Below are positions 1-8,919 of a stretch of 64,000 bases of DNA, piece by piece. The DNA is taken from the NCBI GenBank assembly GCA_001870995.2, contig MLAV02000011.1:124001-188000 (forward strand), read 5' to 3'. Source of the DNA: Chitinophaga sp. CB10 (GTDB lineage Bacteria > Bacteroidota > Bacteroidia > Chitinophagales > Chitinophagaceae). The number at the start of each line of letters is the position of its first letter. The first letter of the stretch is position 1. The translations under genes and the position numbers were made by a program. Below the pieces are notes generated by a model. It worked only from the letters and a program-made list of their open reading frames with translations. It was not told where the DNA came from and made no database searches.

Positions 1-2
1 CT

Positions 3-1016
3 ACCCGTTTTGATCTGTATAAAGTAAGCATGAAAACCGGCGCGCTGACCCGCCTCACCAGTGGTAATTACCACAACATAGTGAGCATGGCGCCGGGAGG
101 TAAATATTTCATCACCACCTACAGCAACTTATCTACCCCTGCTAAAATGGCCCTGATAGATAATAACGGAAAGGTGATCCGCCAGCTGGGCGACAGCAAA
201 GGGCCTGACTTCGATAAGTACAATGTGGCCAAAACGGAGCTGAAATATTACAAAACCCGCGACGGACTGGAGCTGCCTATGACCATCTCCATGCCGGTGC
301 ATATGGAGCCGGGCAAGCGCTATCCTATCCTGATCAGCATTTACGGCGGCCCTAACGCGGGTACGGTGTACGATACCTGGAAGCAAACCCCGGTAACCCA
401 GTGGTGGGCGCAGGAAGGCGTTATCCAGGTGGCTATCGACAACCGCAGCAGCGGGCAGCTGGGTAAAGCAGGGATGAATTACATCCACCGCAACCTGGGT
501 ATCCATGAAATCGAAGATTATATGGACGCTACCCGCTGGTTACGCTCCCAGCCCTGGGCGGATACCAATAAGGTATGCATCACCGGCGGCAGCTTCGGCG
601 GATATATGACCTGCATGGCGCTGACCTACGGTGCGGACGTCTTCAACTACGGTATGGGCAACTTTGCCGTAACCGACTGGCAGCTGTATGACAGCCATTA
701 TACCGAACGCTATATGGACACGCCGGCAGAAAACCCCGAGGGTTATAAAAAGACAGCTGTGATGCCTTACGTGGAAAAATACCATGGCCTGCTTCGTATT
801 ACCCATGGCACTATGGACGACAACGTGCACATGCAGAACTGCATCCAGCTGATTGATAAAATGGAGAACCTGAACAAGCATTTTGAGTTTATGCTGTATC
901 CGGGCGAACGTCACGGATGGGGCCCTCCGAAGAATGTGCATTCCAACAGCGAATCTTACCGGTTTATCTATAATAACCTGCTGGACAAGCCATTCCCGGC
1001 TGCTTTCACCAAGTAA
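3..1016 (+). CDS. S9 family (DPP IV-type) serine peptidase, C-terminal part
   Basis: The frame is open to the left edge, so only the last 337 residues are present and the true start lies outside. The product is the alpha/beta-hydrolase half of a prolyl oligopeptidase-family peptidase, which removes dipeptides or cleaves oligopeptides, usually in the periplasm. The nucleophile motif GGSFGGYM is seen with its Ser codon near 591. The acid sits in GTMDDNVH near 815 and the catalytic His in GERHGW near 912. This Ser-Asp-His order and the IYGGPNAG oxyanion-region motif are typical of the family. The N-terminal beta-propeller is not in the window apart from its last blades. A strong terminator follows 31 bases after the stop. 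The family call is firm; the substrate is not known. Confidence 0.93.
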   Translation, partial: TRFDLYKVSMKTGALTRLTSGNYHNIVSMAPGGKYFITTYSNLSTPAKMALIDNNGKVIRQLGDSKGPDFDKYNVAKTELKYYKTRDGLELPMTISMPVHMEPGKRYPILISIYGGPNAGTVYDTWKQTPVTQWWAQEGVIQVAIDNRSSGQLGKAGMNYIHRNLGIHEIEDYMDATRWLRSQPWADTNKVCITGGSFGGYMTCMALTYGADVFNYGMGNFAVTDWQLYDSHYTERYMDTPAENPEGYKKTAVMPYVEKYHGLLRITHGTMDDNVHMQNCIQLIDKMENLNKHFEFMLYPGERHGWGPPKNVHSNSESYRFIYNNLLDKPFPAAFTK

Positions 1017-1047
1017 GCGCCAGCACCTGGAAACGCTATAAAACACG

Positions 1048-1075
1048 AAAACCCGGCCAGCAGGCCGGGTTTTTT
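1048..1075 (+). terminator. Intrinsic terminator of the S9 peptidase gene
   Basis: An 11-bp perfect stem (arms 1048-1058 and 1063-1073) with loop AGCA is GC-rich at its top and runs into a T tract. It lies just downstream of the peptidase stop codon. Confidence 0.9.
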
Positions 1076-1116
1076 GCGTATATAATAATATAGGGATGAT
1101 CTAATCTAAAAAGAAA

Positions 1117-1185
1117 CGGGGCTGCAAGACTACAGCCCCGAAAAATTTTAACCATATCTTTATTGAAAAACCTATACCAAAGATG
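1117..1185 (-). ncRNA. Small RNA-like element, copy 1 (conserved body plus terminator hairpin)
   Basis: Read on the minus strand, the element has CATCTTTG (1178-1185), close to the Bacteroidota -7 box TAnnTTTG. A body containing GGTTTTTCAATAAAG and ATATGGTTAAAAT follows. It ends in an 8-bp perfect hairpin (1117-1124 with 1133-1140, loop TAGTCTTG) followed by TTTCTTTTT. The same order, with the same loop core AGTCTT but a different stem, recurs at 1380-1454. A promoter, short body and intrinsic terminator of about 65 nt suggest a small RNA or a short leader. A mini-frame starting ATGGTTAAAATT runs through the hairpin in both copies. I do not recognise the family, and no minus-strand gene follows to the left. 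Confidence 0.4.
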
Positions 1186-1379
1186 GCCGTTTTTACCGGA
1201 TGGTAAAAGTCCTTTTTTGTGAATGATATATTTTAACCGGTGAACGCGTAGAAAATCGGGGTTAACGTATGAGTAGTAAAATCACTTTATAACTTTTCAT
1301 ATGTAATAATTGTGGGGCAACATCCACAGGTATTGTCGGTATAGGGATAAAATGGACAGGTTTTTTCTCAGGGAGAGAA
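1186..1379. other. Intergenic sequence between the two hairpin elements
   Basis: This AT-rich stretch links the two small RNA-like elements. No convincing open frame was seen. The region right of copy 2 (1455-1649) is likewise AT-rich, has no recognisable gene, and ends at the csaA stop codon. Confidence 0.5.
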
Positions 1380-1454
1380 AGAAAAAAGGGTGGTAAGACT
1401 ACCGCCCTTGTAATAATTTTAACCATATCCTATGAAAAACCTAGAACAAAGATA
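1380..1454 (-). ncRNA. Small RNA-like element, copy 2
   Basis: This is the second copy of the element at 1117-1185, about 265 bp away in the same orientation. On the minus strand a perfect -7 box TATCTTTG (1447-1454) is followed by TTCTAGGTTTTTCATAGG, ATATGGTTAAAAT and a 9-bp hairpin (arms 1386-1394 and 1101+300 at 1401-1409, loop AGTCTT, one G-U pair) with a run of T. The stem bases differ from copy 1 while pairing is kept, which is compensatory change. Unlike copy 1 the -7 box fits the consensus fully. Function is unknown. Confidence 0.45.
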
Positions 1455-1649
1455 TATCGTTCATTTGCTCCTGTGCTTTCATTTCCGTGAACGTCGTGGT
1501 TTTGTTCGTGAAGAGGGGATAATGGTAAATATCTAGTTATATTAAAAAAATCGTGATATTATTATAAATAAATAATTAACGACAATACATATATATAGTC
1601 GACTAAGTATCAAGTTAAAATGGCCACTAGATTAGTTCGTATTATTTTT

Positions 1650-1988
1650 TTACGCTATGCGCAGTCCGTTTTCCACCGGGAGCCCGGGCTGTAAAAGCGT
1701 TACAGTTTTATCCGGGCCTACCGCGCCAAGCACCAGGCATTCGGACATGAACTTAGCAATCTGCTTTTTTGGGAAGTTTACGACCGCAACGATCTGTTTT
1801 CCAACGAGGTCTTCTTTCTTATACAGGACGGTAATCTGGGCGGAGGATTTACGCATTCCTATTTCGGGTCCAAAATCAATAAGCAATTGGTAGGAGGGGT
1901 TACGGGCCTCCGGGAAATCATTCACTTCTACTACTGTTCCCACTCTCATTTCTACTTTTTCAAAATCCTGCCAGGTAATTAATTCCAT
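1650..1988 (-). CDS. csaA: CsaA-like tRNA-binding domain protein
   Basis: The 112-residue protein is a single OB-fold tRNA-binding domain, the length expected for CsaA/YgjH. It opens with ITWQDFEKVEMRVGTVVEV and ends with the family signature around residues 75-105 (KFMSECLVLGAVG, then LLQPGLPVENG). In Bacillus, CsaA has been described as a secretion-related chaperone, and the fold binds tRNA or acts as a dimeric chaperone; which role applies here cannot be told. The start is the only ATG in the right place. The upstream minus-strand sequence has a TATATTTA segment close to the -7 consensus. The gene stands alone, facing the small RNA-like elements. Confidence 0.88.
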   Translation of the reverse strand: MELITWQDFEKVEMRVGTVVEVNDFPEARNPSYQLLIDFGPEIGMRKSSAQITVLYKKEDLVGKQIVAVVNFPKKQIAKFMSECLVLGAVGPDKTVTLLQPGLPVENGLRIA

Positions 1989-2156
1989 ACTGTTGAGTTA
2001 TGTAATAAATATAATGATGATTCTACAAAATGTCAAGCTCAAATATTAAAGATATCTAGTGCAAAAACCCTTGATATTTCCGGGTTTAAAGCATCAGTCT
2101 GGCATAATTATTGGACCTCTGGGAATCAAATTTTAGGTTAAAAAATAGGTTAAAGC

Positions 2157-2190
2157 GAAAGAACCCCACCTGCAGAGGTGGGGTTCTTTC
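2157..2190 (-). terminator. Hairpin terminator after the lptC-like gene
   Basis: A perfect 15-bp inverted repeat with loop GCAG lies 47 bp beyond the stop codon of the minus-strand lptC-like gene. The outer part is AAAGAA/TTCTTT, so a T-rich tail exists on either strand. Confidence 0.85.
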
Positions 2191-2237
2191 GTTGTGGTAA
2201 TATCGTGATAGGGAGGCGCCGGGAACTGCCCGCCCTG

Positions 2238-2984
2238 CTATTTATGCAAAGTCGTATCCTTCTGCACCTTCAGTATCGCCGCAGGCGGGCGGGTAGGCGC
2301 AGGCGGCGCCACCGGGGCATTGCCACCGGCCTGTACGCCCGTCGGCACAGCGGACGCCGGCGCCACTGTCGCATTCGCAGGCGGTGGCGGAGTAGCCGGA
2401 GTAACCGCCGAAGGCACTGCGTTCACAGTCGAATCTTCGGACATGGCGGTACTGTCTTCCAAGGTAATCGGCCCGCTTACGCTCAGGATCTTTTTCACGG
2501 AAAAATCTTCATTGGCTTCCAGCCCCCAGCCATGCAGCTGGGAAGTAGGGGTGGTAATGAACACTTCCTTGGTAGAATAGAATATCTTGCGGTGAGGATC
2601 GTAATTCAGCTCATTGCTTTCCAGCTTTTCTCCTTTTACAGTGATCAGCTCCACGCTGTCCCGCAGGTACACGAACCCTTCTTCCTCCATATACTTGCCA
2701 TGTTTGGCCGTCAGCGTACTGGTGAGGTTGAGCAGGGAGTCGTACATCAGCACTTTCAGCCCTTGCTTGAACTCAACATAGCTGGGCCTTTCCAGGCTCC
2801 TTTCCATCACCGGGGCCGTCAGCTTGGCGCTCACCCGGCCTCCCTGGCTGAAGATCGTTACGATATCCGTTCCGTTTTCCACAGCGGCCTTCTTCGCATC
2901 AAACGCCATCACGGCGTCAATATCGTTTTCACAACTGCTGAGCAGCGCCGCTATCAATAAACAATATGAAATCCTTTTAATCAT
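2238..2984 (-). CDS. lptC: LptC-like LPS export lipoprotein
   Basis: The protein has 248 residues from the ATG at 2984. I prefer this start to the upstream one at 3056 because it gives a clean lipoprotein signal: MIKRISYC, a hydrophobic core, then lipobox LLSSC with the acylated Cys at about residue 17. The middle holds the LptC/YrbK-type repeats of beta strands with the phrases GGRVSAKL, LTAKHGKYMEEEGFVYL and TKEVFITTP. LptC passes lipopolysaccharide from the inner-membrane ABC complex to periplasmic LptA. The C-terminal 60 residues are a Pro/Ala-rich tail not needed for the fold. The gene follows an outer-membrane barrel gene by about 110 bp, an arrangement often seen in this phylum. Confidence 0.82.
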   Translation of the reverse strand: MIKRISYCLLIAALLSSCENDIDAVMAFDAKKAAVENGTDIVTIFSQGGRVSAKLTAPVMERSLERPSYVEFKQGLKVLMYDSLLNLTSTLTAKHGKYMEEEGFVYLRDSVELITVKGEKLESNELNYDPHRKIFYSTKEVFITTPTSQLHGWGLEANEDFSVKKILSVSGPITLEDSTAMSEDSTVNAVPSAVTPATPPPPANATVAPASAVPTGVQAGGNAPVAPPAPTRPPAAILKVQKDTTLHK

Positions 2985-3096
2985 GGACCTGTTAAAAAAA
3001 GAAATGCAGTGAATGCGAGGCGAAGATAAAAAGAATTTACCTCCCCAACCATACACTGCATTACTATTAAGTTATGTAGCTAAACAGGCTGCCCTG

Positions 3097-4395
3097 TTAG
3101 TCGTATTTACGTTTGATAAACCACCTGTCGCTCAGCGTAAAGCCAATAGAGAAGCGATAAACGGTTTCTTTCAGCGCTGTTTCGGAATTGCCGCGGTGCG
3201 CTACTTCCAGCGCCAGGTTCAGCATGCTGTACTGGTTGCTGTAAGGCAGGCGGCGTACCGGCAGGCCCGCGCCAATGGTAGCGCCGAATAAAGGCATGTC
3301 CTTCTGGTTCAGGTAAATATAGTCCTTACCGTAGTAAGCGCCGAGGCGGTAAGCCACGCGGTTCCAGTAACCGCTGAGCGCCGTCAGGTTGGGCACAAAC
3401 TGACCGCCGACGGACATCTTCCAGCTATTCTGGGTTTCAGCGTCCGGGTTGCCATAAACTTTGTAGTTATTTTCCCAGCTGGTAGCCGTGAAATCCGCTC
3501 CAATCTGCCATTTATCCAGCTTACGCAGCAGTAAACCGCCACCGTACTCGGTAGGGTACACCACGGTGCCTTTGGCGCCTTTTGCGTATAATACGGTATC
3601 CTGGTTGGTGAAATCGTTCGTAGAAGCGTCGTAGATCACTGATTCATGCAGCTGCGTTCTCCGGGCGTTCATGTTCTGGTTCAGGCTTCCGGTAGCGCCC
3701 AGGAGGAGCTCCATATCTTTATTGAGCTTCGCCTTATACTGTACCCCCGCTTTGTAGAAGAAGCTGTTGTAGCTGATGCGGTTGGAACGGCGGGAAGCGA
3801 AAATGGTATTTCCCGGGTAGATAATAGTAGTATTATTTTCCAGGCTACCGAAGAGATAACCGATGTTTACCCCGATGGAGAAGTTGCCGATACCCACGCC
3901 CGTACCGCCATATACCTGGTACAAACCGCCACTGCCTTCGTAACGGTTGATCAGCGGCAGGCGCACCGTATCAAAGAAGTTGCCGGTAACCGGCTCCTGG
4001 ATATTGTATGATACCCTTGTAACCGGGCGCAAACCCAGGTTCATACCCCATTTTTTCCGGAGGGGAATACCCAGCTGCAGATAGGACAGGGTTCCAAAAC
4101 CGCTGCTGAAGCTACCCTTGCCATCATTGATGTTGCGGGCGCCGCCTTCAACGGCAATATCTAAAGACGTTAACAGTAAATTGGAATAACTGGCGGGGTT
4201 GATGAAGTTCACAGACGTTGGATCGTTATATGCCTGAGAAACGCCACCCATACCGCGATTCACAATATTCTGGTTATTGTTCAGATCACCCAGTCCGTAA
4301 CGGGAGTATGGTGAATTATCCTGTGCTGTGGCATTAATTGCAAGCAGTAAAACTGCCCCTAAAAAACAAAGAATGCTGGCTTTTGTCCGATGCAT
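3097..4395 (-). CDS. Outer-membrane beta-barrel protein
   Basis: This 432-residue protein has a signal peptide ending near LLAINATAQ and a mature start DNSPYSRYGLGDLN. The opening SPYSRYGLGD and the following GMGG, with NPASYS near residue 70, are typical of a Bacteroidota-specific barrel family distantly like FadL. The rest alternates short amphipathic strands and Gly/Asn turns, ending in the aromatic strand TLSDRWFIKRKYD. It lies directly upstream of the lptC-like gene on the same strand and may share its transcript. The cargo or role is not known. Confidence 0.75.
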   Translation of the reverse strand: MHRTKASILCFLGAVLLLAINATAQDNSPYSRYGLGDLNNNQNIVNRGMGGVSQAYNDPTSVNFINPASYSNLLLTSLDIAVEGGARNINDGKGSFSSGFGTLSYLQLGIPLRKKWGMNLGLRPVTRVSYNIQEPVTGNFFDTVRLPLINRYEGSGGLYQVYGGTGVGIGNFSIGVNIGYLFGSLENNTTIIYPGNTIFASRRSNRISYNSFFYKAGVQYKAKLNKDMELLLGATGSLNQNMNARRTQLHESVIYDASTNDFTNQDTVLYAKGAKGTVVYPTEYGGGLLLRKLDKWQIGADFTATSWENNYKVYGNPDAETQNSWKMSVGGQFVPNLTALSGYWNRVAYRLGAYYGKDYIYLNQKDMPLFGATIGAGLPVRRLPYSNQYSMLNLALEVAHRGNSETALKETVYRFSIGFTLSDRWFIKRKYD

Positions 4396-4567
4396 TGAGT
4401 TACAGAATTGTTTTTAAACCCGTTATCAGATTAATTATGGGTCTGCAAATATCTAATTTTTAAGGCGGGAAGCAAAAAAAACCAAATTAAGCCCTGTTAA
4501 AACCTCGTTAAAGTTGGCCGATTTTTCTCCGCAAATCCTTGCCAGATCATCATCTGCATAAAATTTA

Positions 4568-5203
4568 TCAAATATCTCCGGCGGAGAGGTTCCGGAAATG
4601 GCCGTTGAGTTTTACCCGCTCCTTCAGGCGCTCCATTTCCGCCATCATGGGGATAACTTTATGCAGGTGCTGCTTCAGGTATTCCAGCCGCTGCACCTCG
4701 TAAAATAAATGCAGGATGTTGTATTCCTCTGATAATGAAAGGCCTGCGTGATGCGCCACGTCATAGGACATCAGCTCTATATCCGGTTTGGAGAAAGATT
4801 TATGCACCTGTAATATGGCATGCAGCTCCCGGACGCCGTGCAACACTTCCTCCCGCAGGCGGTCGCTTACCGACATATCGTTCTGCGGATAGCTCACAAT
4901 AGCGCCGGCATACAATTTATCCGGAATTTGCTGGACGAGCTCCAGCACCCTGAACACCCGCTCGCCCCGGGTAACAATATCCATCTCCCCGTTATCATAC
5001 AGCTTTTCCACCTTCTCCACCTTCACCAGGGTGCCATATTCCATGACCTTTTTTTCCACCACCGCCGGGATGCCAAATGGCTTCCCCTCCGCTACACATT
5101 CCGCCACCATTTGTTTATACTTTGGCTCAAAAACGTGCAGGTTCAACTGTTCCCCCGGATAGGCCACAATGCCCAAAGGAAATATGGGAATAAAATTTGT
5201 CAT
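4568..5203 (-). CDS. LON substrate-binding (N-terminal) domain protein
   Basis: The protein has 211 residues, of which about 190 match the LON N-terminal domain. It starts with FIPIFPLGIVAYPGEQLNL and continues with HVFEPKYKQMVAEC, then GTLVKVEKVEKLYDNGEMDI and the helical half ending in LKERVKLNGHF. No ATPase or protease domain follows, so it is a stand-alone member of the family found widely as single-domain proteins of unknown partner. The start codon lies 138 bp from the divergent FkbM gene. Confidence 0.9.
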   Translation of the reverse strand: MTNFIPIFPLGIVAYPGEQLNLHVFEPKYKQMVAECVAEGKPFGIPAVVEKKVMEYGTLVKVEKVEKLYDNGEMDIVTRGERVFRVLELVQQIPDKLYAGAIVSYPQNDMSVSDRLREEVLHGVRELHAILQVHKSFSKPDIELMSYDVAHHAGLSLSEEYNILHLFYEVQRLEYLKQHLHKVIPMMAEMERLKERVKLNGHFRNLSAGDI

Positions 5204-5341
5204 TGCAACAAGTTATTAAATATCACCAATATTTGGATAGCATTTTTAGGCTAAAATACATATCATAAAAAAATCGTTACTGTCACGACAAGTATTTATA
5301 TATTGTAGGTTTTTCGTAAAAATTTAAATCTGACCTAGCCA

Positions 5342-6139
5342 ATGCCAAACAATCTGACTCGTTACTCATCACTGATTAAAAAAATCAGGAACTGGCCACT
5401 CTATTGGAGCAGGAAATTTAAAGATGGATATGAATCTCTTGAATTTATTACCCGGAAAAACCGCCTGAGATTTCGTACTCCCTACAAATCTTTATATCTT
5501 GTTTTCAAGGAAATTTTTGTGGACGACGTCTACCGGATCGATTCACTGGTAAAGCAACTGCCGCAGCAGCCGGTGGTGATCGATATCGGGGGAAATGCCG
5601 GCTACTTCAACCTGCTCCTGTTTAACTATCTGCCAAACGCCAGATCCATCGCGTATGAACCAATTGAAGCGAACTATAAGTTATTTAAGTACCATATCGA
5701 CGCCAATCCTGCCCTGAAAGGCAAACTGGCCGTAAACCACGCCGCCGTAGTAGGCCAGGAGCAGGAATCAGTGGAGCTGTTTGTGGAAACCAGCGCATCC
5801 AACTCCGTGACCGCCTCCATCTACGAGGACTTTGACCGCGATAATACCTTCCATGTTACCGTTAAAGCGATTACCCTGGACCAGATCCTGCGTCAAAACC
5901 AGCTGTCCCACGTGGATTTGCTCAAAGTGGATTGCGAAGGCAGCGAATACCCGATTATCTACGAATCGCCGGAATATGTGTGGCAAATTGTAAAAAAAAT
6001 TATCATTGAGGTCCATAACCTGGACGAACATCAAAGAAATGTTGAATCTTTGCAAAAGTATCTTGAAAGCAGGGGTTATACCTGTAGCAGAAACACCCTT
6101 CATAACCACTGCTATATGCTATTTGCTTGCAAAAACTAA
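5342..6139 (+). CDS. FkbM family methyltransferase
   Basis: The 265-residue protein has a class I SAM-dependent methyltransferase fold. The SAM site motif VIDIGGNAGYFNLLLF is near residue 80, followed by an acidic AYEPIEANYKLFK end of strand 2. The FkbM signature DLLKVDCEGSEYPII lies near residue 196. FkbM enzymes O-methylate sugars or polyketides. Its neighbour 34 bp downstream is a glycosyltransferase, so a role in methylating a surface glycan is plausible but inferred. The first 60 residues are basic and unrelated to the catalytic core. Confidence 0.88.
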   Translation: MPNNLTRYSSLIKKIRNWPLYWSRKFKDGYESLEFITRKNRLRFRTPYKSLYLVFKEIFVDDVYRIDSLVKQLPQQPVVIDIGGNAGYFNLLLFNYLPNARSIAYEPIEANYKLFKYHIDANPALKGKLAVNHAAVVGQEQESVELFVETSASNSVTASIYEDFDRDNTFHVTVKAITLDQILRQNQLSHVDLLKVDCEGSEYPIIYESPEYVWQIVKKIIIEVHNLDEHQRNVESLQKYLESRGYTCSRNTLHNHCYMLFACKN

Positions 6140-6173
6140 TAAGTAACAGAACTACAGCTACGACTATTACACT

Positions 6174-7223
6174 ATGGCACACTACGTCTTCGACTGTGAG
6201 AGAATGAAATACCCTAACACCGGCTTGCATACCTATTGCCTGGAACTGGGGAAAGCCATGCTCAGGCAGTTGCAACCTACAGAAGAACTCACCTTCTTCG
6301 CCAACTTTAAGAACAAACCGGATTTTGGCCCGGGCGCTAAATTCCTGGAGCAAAAATCACTGCATAAATTCTTTATGCCGTACCGCCAGCGTTACGACGT
6401 TTGGCATTCTGCCTACCAGACTTCCCAGTTCAAACCCGGCAACCAAAAAACCAATCGTGTACTCACCATACACGACCTGAATTTCCTCTACGAAGAAAAG
6501 ACAGCCGCCAAGCGGAAAAAGCTGTTGAAGCGTGTGCAGCAAACAGTGGATAGCAGCCGTTACATCATTGCCATTTCAGATTTTGTCAAACAGGATGTGG
6601 AAAAACATATTGACCTGGGCAACAAGCCCCTGAAGGTAATTTACAACGGCATCAACGTAGCTGAGTTCCCCGGGTACGATACTCCCGGCTACCGGCCTGA
6701 AAAACCATTTATCTTTTCCATCGGCACTGTATTGCCTAAAAAGAATTTTCATGTGCTTCCCTGCCTGCTGCAACACAATGATTACGACCTGGTGATTGCC
6801 GGCACCATCCGGGAATCCTACCTGGAAAAGATCATGGAAGAAGCCGCCCGGTTTGGGGTAACCCACCGCGTAAAGGTAATCGGCCCGGTAAAGGATGAAG
6901 ATAAATACTGGTACCTTAAAAACTGCGCGGCATTTGCATTTCCCTCCCTGGCGGAAGGCTTCGGCATCCCGCCCGTGGAAGCCATGCACTTTGGCAAACC
7001 GGTCTTCCTCTCTGATAAAACCAGCTTACCGGAAATAGGCGGTACGGCCGCCTACTACTTCCGCTCCTTCGAGCCGGAAGCCATGCAAAAGGTATTTGCA
7101 GAAGGCATGCAGCACTACCAGTCCGCCCAACCGCAGGACAGCATCATCGCGCACGCAAATTCCTTCTGCTGGAAAAATGCGGCAGCCCAATACCTGGAAG
7201 TCTACCGCACATTTGGCCAATAA
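6174..7223 (+). CDS. Glycosyltransferase, GT4-like (family 1)
   Basis: The 349-residue protein has a GT-B fold. The N-terminal half contains VLTIHDLNFLYEE and RYIIAISDFVKQDVEK, the acceptor-side pattern. The C-terminal half has FIFSIGTVLPKKN and the donor-binding signature EGFGIPPVEAMHFGKP near residue 263, with the glutamate pair typical of retaining GT4 enzymes. It probably transfers a sugar from a nucleotide donor onto a glycan or lipid in the cytoplasm. It is co-oriented with the FkbM methyltransferase, and meaB starts 43 bp after its stop. Confidence 0.88.
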   Translation: MAHYVFDCERMKYPNTGLHTYCLELGKAMLRQLQPTEELTFFANFKNKPDFGPGAKFLEQKSLHKFFMPYRQRYDVWHSAYQTSQFKPGNQKTNRVLTIHDLNFLYEEKTAAKRKKLLKRVQQTVDSSRYIIAISDFVKQDVEKHIDLGNKPLKVIYNGINVAEFPGYDTPGYRPEKPFIFSIGTVLPKKNFHVLPCLLQHNDYDLVIAGTIRESYLEKIMEEAARFGVTHRVKVIGPVKDEDKYWYLKNCAAFAFPSLAEGFGIPPVEAMHFGKPVFLSDKTSLPEIGGTAAYYFRSFEPEAMQKVFAEGMQHYQSAQPQDSIIAHANSFCWKNAAAQYLEVYRTFGQ

Positions 7224-7266
7224 GCCGCCGTTATCCTATTTTTGTAAGAAACCAGGAGCGTCATTC

Positions 7267-8169
7267 ATGCAGCAGGAATATATAGCCGGCCTTTTAAATG
7301 GAGATATAAAGTCGTTAGCCAGATGTATTTCCCTGGTGGAAAACGGCGCCCCCGGCTATGAATCGCTCCTGGAAGCGCTTCCCGCAAGCTCGCCCACAAA
7401 AGTAATCGGTATTACCGGCCCTCCCGGGGCCGGTAAAAGCACCCTCGTCAATGCGCTCATCCAACACCTGCTGGCCGCAGAAAAAAGAATTGCCATTATC
7501 GCGGTAGACCCCTCTTCGCCATTCAATTACGGCGCCCTGCTGGGCGACCGGATCCGGATGAGTCAACATTATAATAACCCGGATGTTTTTATCCGCTCCA
7601 TGGCCAGCCGTGGCGCGCTCGGCGGACTTAGTCCAAAAATCATCGAGGTGAGCGACCTCGTTAAGGCCGCCGGGTTCGACTACCTCTTCATCGAAACAGT
7701 AGGAGTAGGGCAGAGCGAAGTGGAAATCGCCGGCATTGCAGATACCACGATCGTGGTGGTAGTGCCCGAAGCCGGGGATGAGATTCAAACGATGAAAGCC
7801 GGCCTGATGGAAATAGCCGATATCTTTGTCGTAAACAAGGCTGACCGGGCCAACGCGGACGAATTCGTAAAAAACCTGCGCATCCTGGCCCATACCCGCC
7901 AAAATGATGCATGGGAAATACCCGTGGTCAAATCCATCGCTACCCAACAGCAAGGCATACACGAAATTATTGCGGCGATCGATAAACATCAGCAACTGGT
8001 AAGCGGCAACCGGCGCCGGCATTCCCTGCTGCTGGCAGAAAAGGCCTATCAGCTGATACAGTACCGGCGTATGACGGACATCAGCAAAAAAGCGCTGCAG
8101 CAGGAAATTGAAGAGCGCTTACAATCCTCTTCGTTTAACCTTTACAGTTATATCAGGTCCAAAAGCTGA
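7267..8169 (+). CDS. meaB: MeaB/ArgK-type GTPase, methylmalonyl-CoA mutase chaperone
   Basis: The start at 7267 gives 300 residues and has an AGGAG sequence 8 bases ahead; an earlier start would overlap the glycosyltransferase. The G domain shows the Walker A motif GPPGAGKSTLVNAL near residue 47, DPSSPF, ETVGVGQSEVEIAG (switch region) and the guanine motif VVNKADR. A C-terminal dimerisation helix pair ends in SYIRSKS. MeaB loads and protects adenosylcobalamin on methylmalonyl-CoA mutase, using GTP hydrolysis to gate cofactor transfer. The mutase genes are not in the window. The next gene follows after 2 bases, so the two are co-transcribed. Confidence 0.92.
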   Translation: MQQEYIAGLLNGDIKSLARCISLVENGAPGYESLLEALPASSPTKVIGITGPPGAGKSTLVNALIQHLLAAEKRIAIIAVDPSSPFNYGALLGDRIRMSQHYNNPDVFIRSMASRGALGGLSPKIIEVSDLVKAAGFDYLFIETVGVGQSEVEIAGIADTTIVVVVPEAGDEIQTMKAGLMEIADIFVVNKADRANADEFVKNLRILAHTRQNDAWEIPVVKSIATQQQGIHEIIAAIDKHQQLVSGNRRRHSLLLAEKAYQLIQYRRMTDISKKALQQEIEERLQSSSFNLYSYIRSKS

Positions 8170-8171
8170 AT

Positions 8172-8834
8172 ATGAACTACCTCCAACTGATCACGACAGA
8201 ATTTGAAAAAGCCGCCAATGCTACCGAAGCGGTGGTTATGAAGCAATACATGCGGGATCAGTTTGAGTTTTTCGGCATCAAATCGCCCCGGCGCAAACTG
8301 ATACAACGCACGCTGAAAGCGGCGCACGGCTTACCTGCCATCGGTGAAATGCCCGCGCTGGTAAAAGCCCTGTGGGAGCTGCCGCAGCGGGAATACCAGT
8401 ATGCGGCCATCGATACGATGCAGCTGCTGCATAAACAATTCCTGCCCGGGCACATACAGTTATTCGAATTCATGATACTGGAAAAATCCTGGTGGGATAC
8501 GGTGGATAACACCCTCAGCGCATTGGTATCTCCCTGGTTCAAAAAATTCCCTGCACAACGGGCCGGCATAACAGACCGCTGGATCGCCAGCAACAACTTA
8601 TGGCTGCAGCGGGGCGCCATCATTTACCAGAATGGCTGGAAGCAGCAGACGGATGAAAAGACGCTCTTCCGTTATATCCTGCAATGCAATCATTCCAGGG
8701 AGTTCTTTATCCAGAAAGCGATCGGATGGGCCCTGCGGGAATATTCCAAAGTCAATCCCGAAGCCGTTAAGCAGTTTGTAGCGGCGCATCCCCTGGCCCC
8801 GCTTAGCAAAAGAGAAGCGCTGCGATTGTTATAA
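8172..8834 (+). CDS. AlkD-like DNA alkylation repair protein
   Basis: The 220-residue protein belongs to the HEAT-like repeat DNA glycosylases (DNA_alkylation family), which excise bulky or cationic N3- and N7-alkylpurines. The opening FEFFGIKSPRRKLIQR and the strings ALWELPQREYQYAAID and LEKSWWDTVDNTLSALV, then FFIQKAIGWALREYSK, are the conserved helical repeats; WWDTVD carries the catalytic-site Trp and Asp. The start overlaps no gene and follows meaB by 2 bases. Coupling with meaB seems to be only transcriptional. Confidence 0.9.
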   Translation: MNYLQLITTEFEKAANATEAVVMKQYMRDQFEFFGIKSPRRKLIQRTLKAAHGLPAIGEMPALVKALWELPQREYQYAAIDTMQLLHKQFLPGHIQLFEFMILEKSWWDTVDNTLSALVSPWFKKFPAQRAGITDRWIASNNLWLQRGAIIYQNGWKQQTDEKTLFRYILQCNHSREFFIQKAIGWALREYSKVNPEAVKQFVAAHPLAPLSKREALRLL

Positions 8835-8871
8835 GTTGCGGACATCTGAACCTCTTCCCCGTAAAAAATGT

Positions 8872-8879
8872 TATCTTTG
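8872..8879 (+). promoter_or_regulatory. -7 promoter box upstream of the SMR exporter gene
   Basis: TATCTTTG fits the Bacteroidota -7 consensus TAnnTTTG exactly and lies 150 bp ahead of the exporter start, leaving a long leader. No clear -33 TTTG is seen. Confidence 0.55.
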
Positions 8880-8919
8880 CGGCATGCGAACCTTTACAAC
8901 AGGCATATTAATCGCGTAC

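Noticed and set aside
2984..3056. Upstream start for the lptC-like gene
   Set aside because: The extra 24 residues before MIKRISYC break the lipoprotein signal, so the later ATG is preferred.
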